64,000 nucleotides of DNA, taken from positions 62,001-126,000 of the forward strand of contig NZ_JACSQM010000009.1 of assembly GCF_014836645.1 (NCBI RefSeq), in the 5' to 3' direction. This stretch comes from Fictibacillus norfolkensis. Lineage in GTDB: Bacteria; Bacillota; Bacilli; Bacillales; Fictibacillaceae. A model generated the notes under the pieces. The model was not told the origin of the DNA and made no database searches. It saw only the letters and a list, made by a program, of their open reading frames with translations. This document shows, piece by piece, positions 1 to 8,118 of this stretch; within the stretch, counting starts at the first letter, position 1, and each line of letters starts with the position of its first letter. The position numbers and the translations under genes are program-made.

Positions 1-600
1 AAGAGTAAATCCGTTCAACAGCAAGTCGTAGATATGTTTGGCAACGTGAGCTTGGAGCTTGCGACTGCTTTTGCAGAAGCGATCGATGCGGTACCTCCTC
101 AAGGAGAAGGTTCTACGGTTACAAAATCTTCACCAGCTTTAAGCCAGCTGAATACGGTAAAAAGCCCGAAAACAAGAAAAGTTGGAGTTATTGTTGGAAC
201 GACTGTAAGCAGTGAAGCCGCAGAAATCCTGCAGTCGTTAAAAGAGAGCGGAATTCAAGGTGAATGTATTAGTGATAAGCTAGGTAAACGCATAGCGGAT
301 GACGGATCTGAACTAGAGATCATGCATACATTCTTGACTGCAACTTCTGTTATCTTTGATGCGATCTATGTAGTAGGTGGAAGTGGTGATGCTACGTTTA
401 AGAAGAATGCCTTGCACTTCGTTAATGAAGCTTTCGCGCATTTTAAACCGATCGGTGGTACTCATGAAGGTCTTCAGTGGCTTAAAGAAGCAGAACTAGC
501 TGGAGAACCGGGTGTTGTAAGTGGTGAAGGAAAAGATGAGTTTGTAAAAAACTTTACTGAAGCTATTTCCGTACACCGTCATTGGAACCGTCAAGTATAA
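1..600 (+). CDS. katE: Large-subunit catalase, C-terminal part (5' end outside window)
   Basis: The open frame enters from the left edge and ends at a stop at 598-600, so about 199 C-terminal residues of a longer protein are visible. This part matches the end of clade 2, large-subunit (HPII/KatE-type) haem catalases. It contains the flavodoxin/GATase1-like C-terminal domain that small catalases lack: a beta-strand run (KVGVIVGTTV), the segment AIYVVGGSGDA, and GTHEGLQWLKEAELAGEPGV, followed by the terminal HRHWNR. The catalase core and haem ligand lie outside the window. Family role: dismutation of hydrogen peroxide in the cytoplasm or spore. A strong terminator follows. The first internal ATG (position 34) is not a true start, because the frame is open and conserved upstream of it. 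Confidence 0.9.
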   Translation, partial: KSKSVQQQVVDMFGNVSLELATAFAEAIDAVPPQGEGSTVTKSSPALSQLNTVKSPKTRKVGVIVGTTVSSEAAEILQSLKESGIQGECISDKLGKRIADDGSELEIMHTFLTATSVIFDAIYVVGGSGDATFKKNALHFVNEAFAHFKPIGGTHEGLQWLKEAELAGEPGVVSGEGKDEFVKNFTEAISVHRHWNRQV

Positions 601-608
601 GGATCTAG

Positions 609-645
609 AGAACAGTGGGCGATATGTTCACTGTTCTTTTTTTAT
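609..645 (+). terminator. Terminator of the catalase gene
   Basis: The inverted repeat AGAACAGTG / CACTGTTCT has an 11-base loop and is followed directly by a T-run. It starts about 9 bases after the catalase stop. Confidence 0.85.
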
Positions 646-711
646 GTTCTAAGAATGAAAAAATGACAACGATACAAACTACATATGAAACGAACATGAA
701 GGAGAGTTCAT

Positions 712-1371
712 ATGTATAAAAAAATGCTAAGTATGATTATGGTGCTTGCTATAACGTTTCCTATTTTTACAACACCATTAACAGCAGAAGCAAAATCAAA
801 GCAAAGAGTGCAAGGACCGTGTTATAGCCAGAACGCGATTGATTTGTATTCTTTGCAAAGAAGACTGTGGAAAGACCATGTTTATTGGACGAGAACCTAC
901 GTTGTGAGCGCTACTGAAGGATCAAAGGATCAAGACGCTGTATTAAAGCGACTGTTGCAGAATCAAACCGATATCGGTAACTCCATCAAGCCATACTACG
1001 GAGATAAAGCCGGGAACGAACTCGGGAAATTATTAACAGAGCATATTGTCATCGCGGGGCAGTTGGTAGATGCAGTGAAAAAAGGCGATACGGCGAAAGC
1101 AGCTACAATAAATAAAGATTGGTATCGTAACGCTGATGATATCGCTAAATTCATGAGTAAAGCGAATCCGAACTGGTCAGAGCAACAAGTAAAAGAAATG
1201 CTTTACACCCATTTGAAATACGTAACAGACGAAGCTGCAGCAAGGCTTAAAAAAGATTATGCTGGCGAGATCGTGATCTTTGATAAGAACAAGAATCATA
1301 TGGTGATGTTTGCCGATGAAATAACAAATGGGATCATGAAGCAATTTCCAGACTCATTTAGAACGTCATAA
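712..1371 (+). CDS. Secreted helical protein of unknown function
   Basis: I do not recognise a characterised family. The 219-residue protein starts with a Sec signal peptide: MYKKM, a hydrophobic stretch, and a likely cleavage near LTAEA (about residue 27). The mature part is mostly amphipathic helix. Two similar helical-hairpin blocks are visible, one around LWKDHVYWTRTYVV and EHIVIAGQLVDAVKKGD, the other around DWYRNADDIAKFM and YTHLKYVTDEAAARL. This suggests an antiparallel helix bundle with conserved His, Trp and Glu residues. The ATG has a good ribosome binding site (GAAGGAGAG, 7 bases upstream). It is a single-gene unit between two terminators. An extracytoplasmic role is inferred from the signal peptide only. 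Confidence 0.8.
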   Translation: MYKKMLSMIMVLAITFPIFTTPLTAEAKSKQRVQGPCYSQNAIDLYSLQRRLWKDHVYWTRTYVVSATEGSKDQDAVLKRLLQNQTDIGNSIKPYYGDKAGNELGKLLTEHIVIAGQLVDAVKKGDTAKAATINKDWYRNADDIAKFMSKANPNWSEQQVKEMLYTHLKYVTDEAAARLKKDYAGEIVIFDKNKNHMVMFADEITNGIMKQFPDSFRTS

Positions 1372-1372
1372 G

Positions 1373-1404
1373 AAAAAGCCTCTCGAGATTGAGAGGCTTT
1401 TTCG
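1373..1404. terminator. Bidirectional terminator
   Basis: AAAAAGCCTCTC and GAGAGGCTTTTT form a perfect stem with A- and T-tails. It separates two convergent genes (ends at 1371 and 1408) and can serve both. Confidence 0.9.
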
Positions 1405-1407
1405 CTA

Positions 1408-1596
1408 TTAATCCTTCTTTTTATCCTTTTTATTGATCTCTTTTTGATCAATGGTCCCTTGATTAAACGTATCGTTGATCTGCTCGTGAACGGTTTCTAA
1501 TTCCTTATCTGTTTTTGATTTGTTTTCCTTATCGAGTTCAAAGTTTTTCTCTGCGATGTCTTCTGATTGCTTTTGTTTGTCTGTTTTGTCGCTCAT
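1408..1596 (-). CDS. Small, highly charged protein of unknown function
   Basis: This 62-residue protein is rich in Lys, Glu, Asp and Gln, with no hydrophobic segment and no cysteine. It is probably intrinsically disordered or a single soluble helix. A strong ribosome binding site (AGGAGGT, 8 bases before the ATG) and its own terminator support a real gene rather than a chance frame. Composition resembles small acid-soluble or stress-type hydrophilic peptides of Bacillaceae, but I see no family motif (for example no SASP germination-protease site), so no function is assigned. Confidence 0.7.
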   Translation of the reverse strand: MSDKTDKQKQSEDIAEKNFELDKENKSKTDKELETVHEQINDTFNQGTIDQKEINKKDKKKD

Positions 1597-1674
1597 GAAT
1601 GATTACCTCCTATTTTAGAAAAAGGGTCTACTTATCCTTTTCCCTCTCAGTTTTCCCTGAAACATGCTGAATTA

Positions 1675-1706
1675 AAATAAGCCTTATCCGATTATGGATA
1701 AGGCTT
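1675..1706 (-). terminator. Terminator downstream of the Eis-like gene
   Basis: AAGCCTTATCC / GGATAAGGCTT is a perfect 11-bp stem with a 6-base loop. On the minus strand it is followed by TTATTTTAATT. It lies beyond repeat copy 1, so that repeat is probably transcribed as 3' UTR of the acetyltransferase mRNA. Confidence 0.7.
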
Positions 1707-1754
1707 GTGGTTGGAAAGCTGGTTTTGGGAAAACCTTTGTAGCTTATGATGGTT

Positions 1755-1883
1755 GTTGATTTCCGTTTCAGGTTGCTCGCTTTCCGCGGGGCAGGCGGTG
1801 AGCCACATTTGTACGTTTCACTCTTAAGTGTCTCACCTGCCCGCCTGTCCCGCAGGAGTCTCGCACCTTCCACTCCAATCAAC
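1755..1883. repeat. Dispersed ~129-bp palindromic repeat, copy 1
   Basis: The element has GTTGATT...AATCAAC ends. It contains GCTTTCCGCGGGGCAGGCGG, then GTGAGCCACA, the centre CACTCTTAAGTG, and CACCTGCCCGCCTGTCCCGC. The two halves are imperfectly complementary, so the whole could fold into one long hairpin. It lies between the 3' end of the Eis-like gene and a terminator. Confidence 0.9.
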
Positions 1884-1938
1884 TTTCAAAGAAGATAAAA
1901 ATTTGTAAGCCGACGATTTTTTAGGCTAGAATCCTTAA

Positions 1939-3090
1939 TCAAAAGAAATCCAGGAACGCTGCAGGCTTGTTAGTAATAATTTCTTCAAACTGTTCAATGT
2001 CTTCTTGTTTTCCTTTAACCTTTCCGCATGTAAATAAAAACTGGGGCTTTTGTGAGCCTAAAAGTGCTGCTGCTAACGTTTGTACATCCATAGCTAATGC
2101 TTCTGCTACCGTTTCTGAATCCCTTGTAACAACATCTTCATCGATAGTGAACGTACCGTTGTTCCATTCGGCTTTTTCATCTGTAATGGATAGTGTAAGC
2201 CTGCCTTCCATGTTTTTAAACGGATATTGCTTTAGAAAGCTTTCTACATCCACAATACGTGCCATGAAGTAGGGATAGTGCTCTTGGTGGATCCGTGGAT
2301 TATTCAATAAAAATGGAAGCTGATCATTAGATGGTGCGATGATTTTCACTTTGTCTACCATCGAATCGTGTTGACAGATGAAATTCCATAGCGCACGCCG
2401 AGCGTCATCGCTAACATAGACAAACTCTTGAACGTCCAGCAATTTATCTGCGACCTTGCAGCATAGGTATCCCGTTGGTACTCCGTTTTCATCTTTATAT
2501 AGGATACGGTTGTAGCCTTCTGTGAACACATGATTGTTCCACCAATAGTCTGAACGAACAAGCAGATGGTTGTATGTACGGAACCAACCTTCGTAAACCG
2601 TATTTAGTAACTCATTTCCGTCCTTCTCCGTTAACCTGGAAATGGTTCCAGGGACATCCTCATATCGCACGAGATCACTTTTATTTAGTGTATATTTGTT
2701 CACTGAGGCAGTGAGTTCCCAGCCGAAACGACGATAAAACTGGATATTGAAAGGATGAAGCAAGCTGATACTCTGACCATTCTCCTTCATTCTTAAGAGT
2801 GCTTGTTGTAATAGACGGGTGACAGACCCTTTACGGCGATGCTCTGGCCATGTAGCTACGCCTGCAATTCCACCCATTGGGAAACGCTGATTTTCAATAG
2901 AGATCTCTAGAGAGTGAATGTGAAGCTTAGAAATAAGCTCTTCGTTTTCAAATTCTCCCCAAATTTCTTGTCTCTTCATCATTTCATAACGTTTTGGCAG
3001 ATCCTCTTTTTTTACGATGTACTGAAAAGCATATTGGGAAAGCTGTATAGATTTTTCAAATTCAGACTCTGACAATACTCTACGTTCCAT
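1939..3090 (-). CDS. Eis-like GNAT N-acetyltransferase
   Basis: A 383-residue protein of the Eis family: tandem GNAT folds followed by an SCP2-like C-terminal domain, acting as an acetyl-CoA-dependent amine acetyltransferase. Visible features are the acetyl-CoA pyrophosphate-binding loop (GVATWPEHRRKG, residues 77-88), the FYRRFGWE segment (118-125) holding a Tyr at the position of the Eis general acid, and a C-terminus ending in Phe (FLDFF), as in Eis, where the terminal carboxylate is catalytic. Length fits the family (~390-400). I chose the internal ATG at 3090 because GGGAGGTC lies just upstream; the frame stays open upstream but without a ribosome binding site. The substrate is unknown and could be aminoglycosides, polyamines or lysines. 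Confidence 0.85.
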   Translation of the reverse strand: MERRVLSESEFEKSIQLSQYAFQYIVKKEDLPKRYEMMKRQEIWGEFENEELISKLHIHSLEISIENQRFPMGGIAGVATWPEHRRKGSVTRLLQQALLRMKENGQSISLLHPFNIQFYRRFGWELTASVNKYTLNKSDLVRYEDVPGTISRLTEKDGNELLNTVYEGWFRTYNHLLVRSDYWWNNHVFTEGYNRILYKDENGVPTGYLCCKVADKLLDVQEFVYVSDDARRALWNFICQHDSMVDKVKIIAPSNDQLPFLLNNPRIHQEHYPYFMARIVDVESFLKQYPFKNMEGRLTLSITDEKAEWNNGTFTIDEDVVTRDSETVAEALAMDVQTLAAALLGSQKPQFLFTCGKVKGKQEDIEQFEEIITNKPAAFLDFF

Positions 3091-3340
3091 ATTGATGACC
3101 TCCCTTTCCTCCTTCATAGTACAAGTTAGGTGAGAGGGTTGAAAAGGATTTCGATTAAAAATTTTTTGGAGCTTGTTTTTAACACTCAGATCATCAAAAA
3201 ATCGCATTAAAATAAAAATGTTAGTATGTATAGAGAAGTGAAAAATAATGGATATTTATAAAAACTATCGAAATTATATTCATTTGGAGTTATAATTATA
3301 AATCGTTGTGCATAATCACAACGTTGAAGTGAGGACGAGC

Positions 3341-4033
3341 ATGCGCATTCATAAATATATAAGTTTAACAGGTTTTTGTTCTAGAAGAGAGACGGATCGG
3401 CTATTGAAGAGTGGCCGGATTTCTATAAATGGTGAGATCGCGAATAAAGATAGTTTTGTAAATGAATTGGATACTGTTCTTATAGATGGTAAAACGATAC
3501 CTCAAAAAGCGTCAGCGATCTACATTGCTTTTAACAAACCAGTTGGAGTCACGACCACATCAAATCCTGATATTGATGGAAACATTCTAGAGTATATCGA
3601 TATGTCGGAGCGTGTTTTTGCGGTTGGTAGGTTAGATAAAGCCTCTCAAGGTTTGATTTTATTAACGAATGACGGAGAGTTAGCCAATCGGATTTCGCAG
3701 GCGGATTATGGTCATGAAAAAGAATATGAAGTAACGGTCGATCAACCTGTTACCGAATTGTTTCTTCAGAAAATGGCTCAAGGTGTTCTCATCTTAAATG
3801 CTGTAACCAAACCTGCGAAAACAGAGTTTGTAAGCAAGTATATTTTTCGAATCACGCTTACACAAGGATTGAATCGGCAGATTAGGCGTATGTGTAAAGC
3901 GCTAGGGTATGAAGTAGAGAAGTTAGAGCGTATACGTATTATGAATATACATCTTCATGCATTGGAAGCCGGAAAGTGGCGTTATTTAAGGGATGAAGAG
4001 CTTATTGACCTGAAAAAAGGTTTAAAGATTTAG
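3341..4033 (+). CDS. 23S rRNA pseudouridine synthase, RluF-like
   Basis: A 230-residue enzyme of the RsuA/RluB/RluE/RluF family, which isomerises a specific uridine of rRNA. An S4 RNA-binding domain occupies about residues 1-50 (RIHKYIS, then CSRRETDRLLKSGRISING). The catalytic domain has GRLDKASQGLILLTNDGEL with the catalytic Asp at about 99, and the family's RQIRRMC motif near the end. It resembles RluF most (U2604 in E. coli numbering), but the target site is an inference. The ATG at 3341 is preceded by GTGAGG; a GTG at 3308 lies in the same frame but has no ribosome binding site and sits inside a small palindrome (CGTTGTG/CACAACG). Confidence 0.88.
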   Translation: MRIHKYISLTGFCSRRETDRLLKSGRISINGEIANKDSFVNELDTVLIDGKTIPQKASAIYIAFNKPVGVTTTSNPDIDGNILEYIDMSERVFAVGRLDKASQGLILLTNDGELANRISQADYGHEKEYEVTVDQPVTELFLQKMAQGVLILNAVTKPAKTEFVSKYIFRITLTQGLNRQIRRMCKALGYEVEKLERIRIMNIHLHALEAGKWRYLRDEELIDLKKGLKI

Positions 4034-4088
4034 TGAAAAAGGAAAGAAACACTAGTATTTTATAAAAAAACTAGAATTTCTTACAATA

Positions 4089-4117
4089 TTGCGAAAATTG
4101 TAGAATCAACATATACT
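4089..4117 (+). promoter_or_regulatory. Sigma-A promoter of the yjiH-like gene
   Basis: TTGCGA and TATACT are separated by exactly 17 bases, about 57 bases before the start codon. Confidence 0.6.
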
Positions 4118-4133
4118 TGGTAATGGAAAGTGT

Positions 4134-4148
4134 ATGAAAGCGCTTTAC
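4134..4148 (+). promoter_or_regulatory. cre-like catabolite control site
   Basis: TGAAAGCGCTTTACA contains the palindrome AAAGCGCTTT and closely resembles the CcpA cre consensus, with one extra base before the final CA. It lies downstream of the -10 element, where CcpA would block elongation. Confidence 0.45.
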
Positions 4149-4173
4149 ACCGTAGAAAGAGAGGCATAAGATT

Positions 4174-5553
4174 ATGGGTTTACCGAAACAACAGATTGAT
4201 GATCAAATGAAACAAACAAGTTCTAGTCGATTAATTAAATTTATAGTACCATCACTGATTGGTATATTTTTATTTATGATTCCTATCTCATATGATGGGG
4301 AAATTACCATTCCTGTAGCGATTTTAGCAGGTATGTTGCAGGATGGAATAGGTCCACATATTCCGAAGATCATGACGGTTATTATAGCGATCACGGTCAT
4401 TGGATCTTTAGGAACTTACATGTTTAAACCTAAAGCCATTGTAAACCAACCATTTTTAAATACATTATTCAACGTGAATATCGTATGGCAATTGATTCGT
4501 TTAGTAGGATTGATTTTTGCTGTGATGACGCTGTTCAAGCTTGGGCCGGAAGCCGTATGGTCTGAAAATACAGGGCAGCTTCTGCTTTTTGATCTGATTC
4601 CTGTATTGTTTTCTGTGTTCTTATTTGCAGGACTGTTTTTACCGCTGTTATTCAACTTCGGGCTGTTAGAACTATGTGGGGCACTACTCGTAAAAGTGAT
4701 GCGACCTGTATTTAAACTGCCTGGGCGTTCTTCTATCGATTGCTTAGCATCATGGCTTGGGGATGGAACGATCGGTGTTCTATTAACAAACAAACAGTAT
4801 GAAGAGGGATATTATACGAAGCGTGAGGCAGCTGTAATCGGTACAACATTCTCAGTCGTATCTATTACATTCGCGATCGTTGTTCTTGCTCAAGTAGATT
4901 TGGCTCATATGATCGTTCCGTATTATTTAACAGTCGTTTTAGCAGGGCTAGTGTGTGCGATTATTATCCCGCGCATCCCGCCTTTGTCTAGAAAGCCTGA
5001 TACGTATTATGAGGGCGCAAAAGAAAACGTGGCGGATGAAGTGATTCCTGAAGGTCAGACACCTTTTCGATTTGGTCTTAAAAAGGCGGTTGAACGCGCT
5101 GATCAAAATAAAAAAGCTGCACCGTTAGTGAAAGAAGGAATTCAAAACGTACTTGATATGTGGATGGGCGTTGTACCGATCGTAATGGCAATCGGAACAT
5201 CTGCATTGATGGTCGCAGAGTTCACACCTTTCTTCACGTACCTTGGAGCACCTTTTGTACCGATCTTAGAGTTGCTGCAAGTTCCTTATGCATCAGATGC
5301 AGCACAGACGATCGTAATCGGGTTTGCAGATATGTTCCTTCCTTCAATCATTGGAGCAGGAATTGAGAGTGAGCTGACTCGTTTCGTAATCGCGGCAATG
5401 TCAGTCATCCAATTGATCTATATGTCTGAAGTTGGCGGTCTGCTATTAGCTTCTAAGATTCCTGTTAACTTTAAAGAACTAGTCATCATCTTTTTCTTAC
5501 GTACTTTTATCTCACTTCCGATTGTTGTGGGAATGGCACATCTTATGTTTTAA
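4174..5553 (+). CDS. YjiH-family membrane protein with nucleoside-recognition (Gate) domain
   Basis: A 459-residue polytopic membrane protein with roughly 10 hydrophobic segments. It matches the YjiH family, which carries the Gate domain also found in nucleoside transporters and spore maturation proteins. Characteristic segments are FSVVSITFAIVVLAQVDLAH in the middle and DMFLPSIIGAGIESELTRF near the C-terminus. The start is supported by AGAGAGG 8 bases upstream. A promoter with a cre-like site lies in front and a strong terminator behind, so it is a single-gene unit. Transport of a nucleoside- or carboxylate-like compound is plausible, but the substrate is not established. Confidence 0.82.
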   Translation: MGLPKQQIDDQMKQTSSSRLIKFIVPSLIGIFLFMIPISYDGEITIPVAILAGMLQDGIGPHIPKIMTVIIAITVIGSLGTYMFKPKAIVNQPFLNTLFNVNIVWQLIRLVGLIFAVMTLFKLGPEAVWSENTGQLLLFDLIPVLFSVFLFAGLFLPLLFNFGLLELCGALLVKVMRPVFKLPGRSSIDCLASWLGDGTIGVLLTNKQYEEGYYTKREAAVIGTTFSVVSITFAIVVLAQVDLAHMIVPYYLTVVLAGLVCAIIIPRIPPLSRKPDTYYEGAKENVADEVIPEGQTPFRFGLKKAVERADQNKKAAPLVKEGIQNVLDMWMGVVPIVMAIGTSALMVAEFTPFFTYLGAPFVPILELLQVPYASDAAQTIVIGFADMFLPSIIGAGIESELTRFVIAAMSVIQLIYMSEVGGLLLASKIPVNFKELVIIFFLRTFISLPIVVGMAHLMF

Positions 5554-5556
5554 AAG

Positions 5557-5600
5557 AAAAGCTGCTCAGAGGAATGTTCCTCTAAGCAGCTATTTTTGTG
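5557..5600. terminator. Bidirectional terminator
   Basis: AGCTGCTCAGAGGA / TCCTCTAAGCAGCT has a 4-base loop and is followed by ATTTTTGTG. It lies between convergent genes ending at 5553 and 5603. Confidence 0.85.
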
Positions 5601-5602
5601 TG

Positions 5603-6079
5603 TTATAGAAGCTCTTGTATATGTTTTTCAATCGTTTCAGGCTTATCCGTTGGGGCGAAGCGCTTAACAACTTGTCCGTTTCGGTCTACTAAAAACTTAG
5701 TGAAGTTCCATTTGATCGCTTTAGATCCTAGGATTCCTGGTGCTTCGGCGGCTAAGTATTTAAATAGGGGATGCGCTTGATCACCGTTTACGTCTACTTT
5801 TGCGAACATCGGAAAGTTAACGCCATAGTTCAACTCGCAGAACTCCATGATCTCATCACTCGAACCAGGTTCTTGTGCACCAAACTGATTACATGGAAAT
5901 CCGAGTACGGATAATCCTTGCTCTTTATGGCTCTCATAAATGGATTGAAGACCTTTGTACTGAGGGGTGAAACCGCATTTACTTGCCGTATTTACTATTA
6001 AGAGCACATCACCTTTGTATGAGTCTAGATCGGCTTTCTCGCCTTTGATCGTTTCAACTGAAAAATCATATACAGACAT
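5603..6079 (-). CDS. bsaA: Glutathione peroxidase homologue (thiol peroxidase)
   Basis: A 158-residue thioredoxin-fold peroxidase of the GPx family. The peroxidatic Cys35 lies in [12 protein letters not shown]. The second conserved motif [12 protein letters not shown] (residues 61-72) carries another Cys and the conserved Gln, and [10 protein letters not shown] carries the Trp-Asn pair. It is a Cys enzyme without selenocysteine. Bacterial members usually use thioredoxin or bacillithiol-type reductants rather than glutathione. The length equals B. subtilis BsaA. Start supported by AAGGAG 9 bases upstream. It is monocistronic and shares a terminator with the gene opposite. Confidence 0.92.
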   Translation of the reverse strand: MSVYDFSVETIKGEKADLDSYKGDVLLIVNTASKCGFTPQYKGLQSIYESHKEQGLSVLGFPCNQFGAQEPGSSDEIMEFCELNYGVNFPMFAKVDVNGDQAHPLFKYLAAEAPGILGSKAIKWNFTKFLVDRNGQVVKRFAPTDKPETIEKHIQELL

Positions 6080-6196
6080 TTTCTCGAGCTCCTTATTTTT
6101 CGTATTTTTTATTTAGTTTAACGGTAAATGGAACGGCTTTCACTGAAAATGCTCGAAGTGGTAAAATAAGGAGAAAATTAAAAGGGGGAAGTTAAA

Positions 6197-6691
6197 ATGG
6201 ATGCAGTGTTTCATGTGGAACATCAAGTTTTTAATTACCGTGTAGCGGGGGTAATGATTAAAGAAGGCCGCGTACTTATGCATCGAGCAAAAACGGAGAC
6301 TAACTGGTCATTGCCAGGTGGACGGGTGAAGCTTGGAGAAGATGCGCAGACAAGTTTGCAGCGTGAAATGAAAGAAGAATTGGATTTGAACAACGTGACC
6401 GTTAATGGTTTCTTATGGACAGTTGAAAACTTTTTTACATATGCAGAAAAAGAGATCCACGAGGTTGGATTATATTTTAAAATCACAGCAAAAAACCCGT
6501 TGCCGCTTAATGACGGTGAGGAATTTACTGTGTTAGAAGCAGATCGGCTTGTCTTTAAGTGGGTCCCGTTGGAAAAGTTAGACGAGTATGTGTTGTATCC
6601 TGAAGCTGTGAAGGAAAAGCTGAAGAAAGGTTCTTTTGAGCCGGATTATTTCTTAGAAGATCAATCTCCTGTAGTGGGTACACGTTCTTAA
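6197..6691 (+). CDS. Nudix hydrolase
   Basis: A 164-residue Nudix protein. The Nudix box begins at Gly42 (GGRVKLGEDA) and continues to REMKEELDL, which fits GX5EX7REUXEE, with Leu-Asp in place of the usual Gly after the EE pair. It would hydrolyse a nucleoside diphosphate linked to a group X using Mg2+; the substrate cannot be read from sequence. The start follows AAAGGGGGAAG. A stable terminator follows, so it is transcribed alone, divergently from the peroxidase gene. Confidence 0.88.
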   Translation: MDAVFHVEHQVFNYRVAGVMIKEGRVLMHRAKTETNWSLPGGRVKLGEDAQTSLQREMKEELDLNNVTVNGFLWTVENFFTYAEKEIHEVGLYFKITAKNPLPLNDGEEFTVLEADRLVFKWVPLEKLDEYVLYPEAVKEKLKKGSFEPDYFLEDQSPVVGTRS

Positions 6692-6712
6692 CAGATACGA
6701 GAATAAAGAAAC

Positions 6713-6770
6713 AAGGTAAGTAGCGAGGTTGATATGTATGTTAACCTTACGCTGCTTACCTTATTTTTTA
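6713..6770. terminator. Terminator between the Nudix and carbonic anhydrase genes
   Basis: AAGGTAAGTAGCG pairs with CGCTGCTTACCTT, with an inner AGGTT/AACCT pair, followed by ATTTTTTACTT. It is placed between convergent genes. Confidence 0.8.
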
Positions 6771-6779
6771 CTTCTGTTT

Positions 6780-7454
6780 TTAATCCGATTCTTCTTCACT
6801 GCTGTTGTAAGCCAATCCGCAAGAACAGCGACAATCACCAAACAGAAGATGATAAGCAGCTGGGAACTCCTGATTGACTAGCTGTACGCCGCGTGCAAAC
6901 TCTTTTACGTCAGTAGGTACGCGGGAGAGTGCATCGGCTTTCTTTTGAGAATCAATATAAGCACCAGGCGGGACGAATCGATTCTTTCGAATACGCACGC
7001 CGTTCGTTACTACTGCATTGTAGGAAATAAAGCTTCCTTTCTCCACCGTAGCGTTATAAACGATCGCCTTAAAGCCTACGAATACTTTTTCACCGATAAA
7101 ACACGGCCCATGAACGAGAGCACCATGTGCGACAGAGACTTCATTGTCGATATAAATGGAATACTTCCTGCCATCAACTTTGACGAACTGATTTGTTAAT
7201 CCATGAAGAATGACGCCATCTTGAAGGTTCGTATCAGAGCCGATATAAAATGGCGTCCCTTCATCTGCGCGAATACTCACAAGTGGTGCGACATATACGT
7301 TCTCTTGTATCCTTACATCTCCGATTACGCTTGTAAATGGACTTAAAAATGAACTTTGATCAATGGTTGGTGCGATCTGAATTGGATTAAAAGTTGTCTT
7401 AGGATTAGGGCTAACAAAAGGTTGAAAGCCATCTCCGCAATCATTGTGTTTCAA
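6780..7454 (-). CDS. Gamma-class carbonic anhydrase (Cam-type)
   Basis: A 224-residue left-handed beta-helix (hexapeptide repeat) protein related to Methanosarcina Cam, which interconverts CO2 and bicarbonate. All three metal-binding histidines can be placed: His84 (QDGVILHGL), His110 and His115 (SVAHGALVHGP). Arg62, Asp64 and Gln78 are also present. The acidic loop IRADEGTPFYIG keeps Glu65, matching the Cam proton-shuttle Glu that CamH-type proteins lack. The C-terminus carries a CRCSC cluster (Cys208, 210, 212) followed by an acidic tail, which is not part of the usual fold. Translation appears to start at TTG, 7-8 bases after AAGGGGTGG. No signal peptide is visible. Confidence 0.85.
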   Translation of the reverse strand: MKHNDCGDGFQPFVSPNPKTTFNPIQIAPTIDQSSFLSPFTSVIGDVRIQENVYVAPLVSIRADEGTPFYIGSDTNLQDGVILHGLTNQFVKVDGRKYSIYIDNEVSVAHGALVHGPCFIGEKVFVGFKAIVYNATVEKGSFISYNAVVTNGVRIRKNRFVPPGAYIDSQKKADALSRVPTDVKEFARGVQLVNQEFPAAYHLLFGDCRCSCGLAYNSSEEESD

Positions 7455-7544
7455 AATTATCCACCCCTTACATTTTATCTTCTCAGCGTATGCAGAGAAG
7501 AAAGAAGTGGAAACCGCTTCTAAAAACCAATACTAGTCCATTCG

Positions 7545-7569
7545 GATACTGACGTTGATCGTCAGTATC
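7545..7569. promoter_or_regulatory. Perfect 10-bp palindrome upstream of the lia operon
   Basis: GATACTGACG and CGTCAGTATC flank a 5-base spacer. It has no T-run, so it is more like an operator than a terminator. It is a candidate LiaR site (VraR/LiaR-type half sites contain ACT/AGT), with a possible -10 (TTATAT) at 7588-7593. The distance to liaI (about 170 bases) and an intervening hairpin weaken this reading. Confidence 0.35.
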
Positions 7570-7598
7570 TCTTTGTTTGAATGATCGTTATATGTCCA

Positions 7599-7650
7599 CC
7601 CCACTTGTACAAAGTGGGGTTTTGTATTTGTGTGGGGTCAGACCCCACTA
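7599..7650. repeat. Two GC-rich dyads, the second a shared GGGGTCAGACCCC palindrome
   Basis: CCCCACTT...AAGTGGGG followed by TTTTG resembles a small terminator. Immediately after it lies the perfect dyad GTGGGGTCAGACCCCAC (7633-7649). A 19-base segment around this dyad (7628-7646) recurs at 60136-60154. Confidence 0.6.
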
Positions 7651-7741
7651 CGCCTCGAGGCTTATGCAAAGATACAGCTACGGCCAGTTTTGAGAAAATG
7701 CTGAGGGAGGTAAGCTAAAGATACGAAAGGAGGAAGCCAAA

Positions 7742-8089
7742 ATGAAAAAATTAGGCTTGCTTGTAGTTGGAGGAATTGCAGCAATCGTTTTGATCGCGAA
7801 TCTTGGCCCGATGGTTGGTCTTGGGATCGGTCTGGCAGTCATGTATTACGCATTTAAGAAGGCGATGGCTGCAAACAGTGGAGGAAAGAAATTTTGGTGG
7901 GGAGCTCTATCGGTCGTAGGCCTTTGTGTATCCGTTAGCAATCTGCCTGCGATATTAGGTGCTGTCGCGATCTATGTTCTCTACGTGGTTTATAAGAAAT
8001 GGAATCAATCAGCTTCGATAGATGAGAACGACAGTAATGACCCTTTCACCAACTTTGAAAGAGAATGGTCAAAACTTAAAAATAGCTAA
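7742..8089 (+). CDS. liaI: LiaI-like small membrane protein
   Basis: A 115-residue protein with about four hydrophobic segments and a hydrophilic tail (from about residue 85). It is the first gene of a lia-type operon, in the position of B. subtilis LiaI, the membrane anchor that recruits LiaH during cell-wall antibiotic stress. Sequence similarity to B. subtilis LiaI is weak by eye, so the name rests mainly on gene order and membrane topology. Start is supported by AAAGGAGGAAG 6-7 bases upstream. LiaH follows after 29 bases. Confidence 0.75.
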   Translation: MKKLGLLVVGGIAAIVLIANLGPMVGLGIGLAVMYYAFKKAMAANSGGKKFWWGALSVVGLCVSVSNLPAILGAVAIYVLYVVYKKWNQSASIDENDSNDPFTNFEREWSKLKNS

Positions 8090-8118
8090 AAACAAACGCT
8101 AAAAAGGAGCGAATCACT

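Noticed and set aside
1628..1882. Open frame reading through repeat copy 1 with an ARLLRDRRAGE-type peptide; a similar one at copy 3 (21847-22083)
   Set aside because: The similarity between these frames comes only from the DNA repeat. They lack ribosome binding sites and fall on palindromic non-coding elements.
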